Source: DATHXC01 sp041662005
Lineage (GTDB): Bacteria > Pseudomonadota > Gammaproteobacteria > Burkholderiales > Methylophilaceae
Reading direction: 5' to 3'
NCBI GenBank assembly: GCA_041662005.1
Contig: JBAZTJ010000127.1
Coordinates: 1 to 7,278 of the forward strand
DNA length: 7,278 bases
Shown here: positions 4,882-7,278 of the stretch, piece by piece
Numbering within the stretch: position 1 is the first letter of the stretch
How the letters are laid out: each line of letters starts with the position of its first letter
The notes under the pieces: generated by a model
Told to the model about the DNA's origin: nothing
The model's input: only the letters and a program-made list of their open reading frames with translations
The model's database searches: none
Made by a program: the position numbers and the translations under genes

Positions 4882-6249
4882 ATGAGCACACCACTTAAGC
4901 CCGCCGCCAAAACGGTCTTGCCAAAAAAGGTATTCATCAAGACTTTCGGCTGCCAGATGAATGAGTATGACTCTTCGCGCATGGCCGACATGCTGCGCTC
5001 ATCTGATGGCATGGAAGCCACCGACAATGTGGAAGAGGCGGATGTCATCCTGCTCAATACTTGCTCCGTGCGGGAAAAGGCCGAGGATAAGGTATTCAGC
5101 CATCTGGGGCGATTTATTCCATTGAAGGAAAAGAATCCCAACCTGGTGATAGGCGTTGGCGGCTGCGTTGCCAGCCAGGAAGGTGCGCACATCATCGAGC
5201 GAGCACCCTATGTCGACGTGGTGTTTGGCCCGCAGACACTGCATCGCCTGCCCGATATGATCAAGGCAAGGCAGTCGTCCGGTCAGTCGCAAGTCGATAT
5301 CAGCTTTCCCGAAATCGAAAAATTCGATCGCCTGCCGCCGCCAAAAGTAGAAGGCGCGACGGCGTTTTTATCCATCATGGAAGGCTGCAGCAAATACTGT
5401 ACGTTCTGCGTGGTGCCATACACCCGTGGCGAGGAGGTTTCGCGTCCGTTTGAAGATATCCTGACGGAAGCTGCCCAGTTGGCGGAACAAGGCGGGAAGG
5501 AAATCACGTTGCTAGGGCAAAACGTGAATGCTTACCGTACTACTACCCAGGATGGTGTACCTGCCGATTTGGCGATGTTGATCGAATATATTGCCGAAAT
5601 TCCGCAAATCGAGCGTATTCGTTTTACCACCAGCCACCCCAATGAAATGTCACAGGCGCTCATCGCATGCTTTGCCAATACGCCAAAGCTGGCCGCGCAT
5701 TTACACCTGCCGGTACAAGCGGGCTCGGACCGTATACTGATGGCGATGAAACGCAATTACACCACGCTTCAATACAAATCCATCATCCGTAAACTGCGTG
5801 CTGCCAATCCAGCGATCACTTTTACCTCGGACTTCATTATCGGCTTTCCGGGTGAAACCGAGGCAGACTTTGAAGCCACGGCGCAACTGATGCAGGACGT
5901 CGGCTTTGACAACAGTTTCAGCTTTTTATATAGCCCACGCCCCGGTACGCCAGCAGCATTCTTGAAAGACGATACCCCCGAAGCTACCAAGCTGGCTCGC
6001 CTGAGCAAGCTGCAAGCCATCAATGAAGCACAAGGCAAGAAAATCAGTGCAGCCATGCTGGGCACTACCCAGCGCGTGCTGATAGAAAGCGCCTCGTGGA
6101 AAGATGCCAGCGAACTAGCCGGCAAAACCGACAACAACCGCATCGTGGATATCGCAGGCAGCGCCGAACTGATACATCAGTTCGTCACTGTCAGGATTAC
6201 CGATGTTTCTAACCCTCGCCGCTTGCGTGGCGAAATAGTGACCGCCTAA
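4882..6249 (+). CDS. miaB: tRNA-2-methylthio-N6-dimethylallyladenosine synthase MiaB
   Basis: This is a 455-residue radical-SAM methylthiotransferase. It converts i6A37 to ms2i6A37 in tRNAs that read codons beginning with U, which improves decoding. The N-terminal UPF0004 domain (about 16-150) contains KTFGCQMNEYDS and the three cysteines that hold the auxiliary [4Fe-4S] cluster: C24, C61 (NTCSVREKAEDK) and C95 (GVGGCVASQEG). The radical-SAM domain (about 158-385) has CxxxCxxC as C169, C173 and C176 in GCSKYCTFCVVPYTRG, followed by LLGQNVNAY (210-218) and SDFIIGFPGE (316-325). A TRAM domain occupies about 388-453. All six cysteines are present and spaced as in E. coli MiaB, but numbered 12-14 higher because the N-terminus is about 14 residues longer. 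The ATG at 4882 has no visible Shine-Dalgarno sequence. A TTG at 4918 would give the usual shorter N-terminus but also lacks one. The gene is first in an operon with phoH and ybeY. Confidence 0.96.
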   Translation: MSTPLKPAAKTVLPKKVFIKTFGCQMNEYDSSRMADMLRSSDGMEATDNVEEADVILLNTCSVREKAEDKVFSHLGRFIPLKEKNPNLVIGVGGCVASQEGAHIIERAPYVDVVFGPQTLHRLPDMIKARQSSGQSQVDISFPEIEKFDRLPPPKVEGATAFLSIMEGCSKYCTFCVVPYTRGEEVSRPFEDILTEAAQLAEQGGKEITLLGQNVNAYRTTTQDGVPADLAMLIEYIAEIPQIERIRFTTSHPNEMSQALIACFANTPKLAAHLHLPVQAGSDRILMAMKRNYTTLQYKSIIRKLRAANPAITFTSDFIIGFPGETEADFEATAQLMQDVGFDNSFSFLYSPRPGTPAAFLKDDTPEATKLARLSKLQAINEAQGKKISAAMLGTTQRVLIESASWKDASELAGKTDNNRIVDIAGSAELIHQFVTVRITDVSNPRRLRGEIVTA

Positions 6250-7239
6250 ATGGAAATTACCCTACAGCCTGAAGACAACCATCGCCTTGCCAACCTGTGT
6301 GGTGCGCTGGACGAAAACCTGAAGCAGATCGAAGATGCACTGGATATCAGCATCTCCAGGCGCGGCGCGCACTTTCGCCTGACGGGCGACAAGCAGAATA
6401 TGCAACTGGCTGCGCAGTTTATCGAAAGCTTTTACGAGCGCTCCAAAAAGCCTATCGACCTGGAAGATATCCAGCTGGGTCTGGTAGAACTCAACAAACT
6501 CAGCCCAGAAGTGATCACCACTGCCGCCATGCCGGTGCTGATGACGCGGCGCGCAGACCTGCATGGCCGCACCCCACGCCAGATCAGCTATTTGCAACAG
6601 GTACAGGATTTCGACATTACCTTCGGTATCGGCCCTGCTGGTACCGGCAAAACCTACCTGGCTGTAGCCTGTGCGGTTGATGCACTCACGCGGGACAAGG
6701 TAAAACGTATCGTACTGGTGCGCCCTGCTGTCGAGGCTGGCGAACGCCTGGGCTTCTTGCCTGGCGACCTGGCGCAAAAGGTAGACCCTTACTTAAGGCC
6801 GTTATACGATGCGCTCTACGACTTGGCCGGCTATGACACCGTGAACAAGATGTTCGAGCGTGGAGCGATTGAAGTTGCGCCACTGGCCTACATGCGCGGG
6901 CGCACGCTTAACCAGAGCTTCATTATTCTGGATGAAGCACAGAACACCACACCTGAACAAATGAAAATGTTTTTGACACGTATCGGCTTTGGCACCAAGG
7001 CAGTGATTACCGGAGACGTCACCCAGATCGACTTGGGACGGGGCCAGAAAAGCGGACTGGTAGAAGCACAGCAGGTACTTAAGGATATTCGCGGTATCGC
7101 ATTTACGCAGTTCCTGTCGGAAGATGTGGTGCGTCATCCGCTGGTGCAAAAAATTGTGAATGCGTATGAGAAATTCGACAGTGAAAAACATGCGCAGCCC
7201 AATGCAGACAGCAGGAACGGGACAAAACCCAATGCCTAA
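6250..7239 (+). CDS. ybeZ: PhoH-family P-loop ATPase (YbeZ)
   Basis: This is a 329-residue cytoplasmic PhoH-like ATPase of the YbeZ type. It is known as a neighbour and probable partner of YbeY in rRNA and RNA metabolism; its exact reaction is unsettled. Residues 1-65 form a small N-terminal KH-like/PhoH-associated region (SRRGAHFRLTGD, 36-47). The PhoH domain spans about 105-307, with Walker A GPAGTGKT (128-135), VLVRPAVEAGERLGFLPGD (155-173), Walker B FIILDEAQN (224-232), TGDVTQIDL (254-262) and the conserved VVRHPLV (293-299). All nucleotide-binding motifs are intact. The tail after residue 308 is hydrophilic and looks unstructured. The ATG directly follows the miaB stop (TAAATG, no gap) and lacks a good Shine-Dalgarno sequence, so translation probably depends on ribosomes finishing miaB. 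The end overlaps ybeY by 8 bases. Confidence 0.94.
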   Translation: MEITLQPEDNHRLANLCGALDENLKQIEDALDISISRRGAHFRLTGDKQNMQLAAQFIESFYERSKKPIDLEDIQLGLVELNKLSPEVITTAAMPVLMTRRADLHGRTPRQISYLQQVQDFDITFGIGPAGTGKTYLAVACAVDALTRDKVKRIVLVRPAVEAGERLGFLPGDLAQKVDPYLRPLYDALYDLAGYDTVNKMFERGAIEVAPLAYMRGRTLNQSFIILDEAQNTTPEQMKMFLTRIGFGTKAVITGDVTQIDLGRGQKSGLVEAQQVLKDIRGIAFTQFLSEDVVRHPLVQKIVNAYEKFDSEKHAQPNADSRNGTKPNA

Positions 7240-7278
7240 ACTAGCATTAGCGGTGCAATACGCTACAGTACAAACCGG
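7232..7278 (+). CDS. ybeY: YbeY endoribonuclease, N-terminal fragment
   Basis: The first 15 codons (MPKLALAVQYATVQT) of a gene cut off by the right edge. The start overlaps the last 8 bases of phoH in a different frame and is preceded by GGGA nine bases upstream. The short hydrophobic LALAVQYA strand resembles the beginning of betaproteobacterial YbeY. The position directly after a YbeZ-type phoH is the family's usual place. YbeY is a zinc-dependent RNase-like protein needed for 16S rRNA maturation and ribosome quality control. Its catalytic His motif would lie well outside the window, so the call rests on the N-terminus and on gene order. Confidence 0.7.
   Translation, partial: MPKLALAVQYATVQT

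Noticed and set aside
5769..6143. Open frame of 124 codons antisense to miaB
   Set aside because: It lies entirely within miaB, which has all family motifs intact. The antisense translation has no recognisable domain, and such frames arise from the codon bias of the real gene.
6262..6777. Open frame of 171 codons antisense to phoH
   Set aside because: It is long, but covers the Walker A region of phoH on the opposite strand, has no recognisable motif, and no promoter or ribosome-binding site is visible.
1..7278. Mobile element, CRISPR array, defence system or biosynthetic cluster
   Set aside because: No transposase, integrase, regularly spaced repeats, tRNA-flanked boundaries or unusual gene cassette was seen. 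Every long gene belongs to a well-known housekeeping or regulatory family.

Overview
The window looks like ordinary chromosomal housekeeping DNA from a Gram-negative proteobacterium, most likely a betaproteobacterium. The genes are moderately GC-rich and the main intergenic region is clearly AT-rich. The OmpR/EnvZ-type pair has a sensor N-terminus (FEREPRA just after the first membrane helix) that I associate with betaproteobacterial EnvZ. The fused siroheme synthase CysG and the miaB-phoH-ybeY order are also typical of proteobacteria. A Nitrosomonadales/Methylophilaceae-like source is a guess from memory of related proteins, not something the sequence proves.

Layout. Positions 1-149 (minus) hold the start of a FemAB/GNAT-like acyltransferase cut off by the window edge. 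Positions 309-881 (minus) encode a small exported protein with two canonical EF-hand loops. An AT-rich divergent region (882-1229) separates it from a two-component operon on the plus strand: an OmpR-type response regulator (1230-1958) and an EnvZ-type histidine kinase (1955-3259), which starts on TTG and overlaps the regulator's stop codon. Convergent to it on the minus strand is the trifunctional siroheme synthase gene cysG (3314-4708). Across a 173-bp divergent region with a good sigma70-type promoter, the plus-strand operon miaB (4882-6249), phoH/ybeZ (6250-7239) and the first 47 bases of ybeY (7232 onward) runs off the right edge.

How the genes work together. The sensor kinase should phosphorylate the regulator at Asp56 in response to an unknown envelope signal. 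Evenly phased TGTAA boxes upstream of the regulator's -10 element could be an autoregulatory site. CysG makes siroheme, the cofactor of sulfite and nitrite reductases. MiaB methylthiolates tRNA, PhoH is a P-loop ATPase, and YbeY is the RNase-like metalloprotein of 16S rRNA maturation. Their abutting or overlapping frames suggest translational coupling of an RNA-processing operon.

I found no mobile element, CRISPR array, tRNA or rRNA gene, and no convincing new biological system. The points most worth a second look are regulatory: the phased boxes upstream of ompR, the C-rich leader without a Shine-Dalgarno sequence ahead of miaB, and the repeated TTGGGGCT promoter-like boxes upstream of the EF-hand gene.
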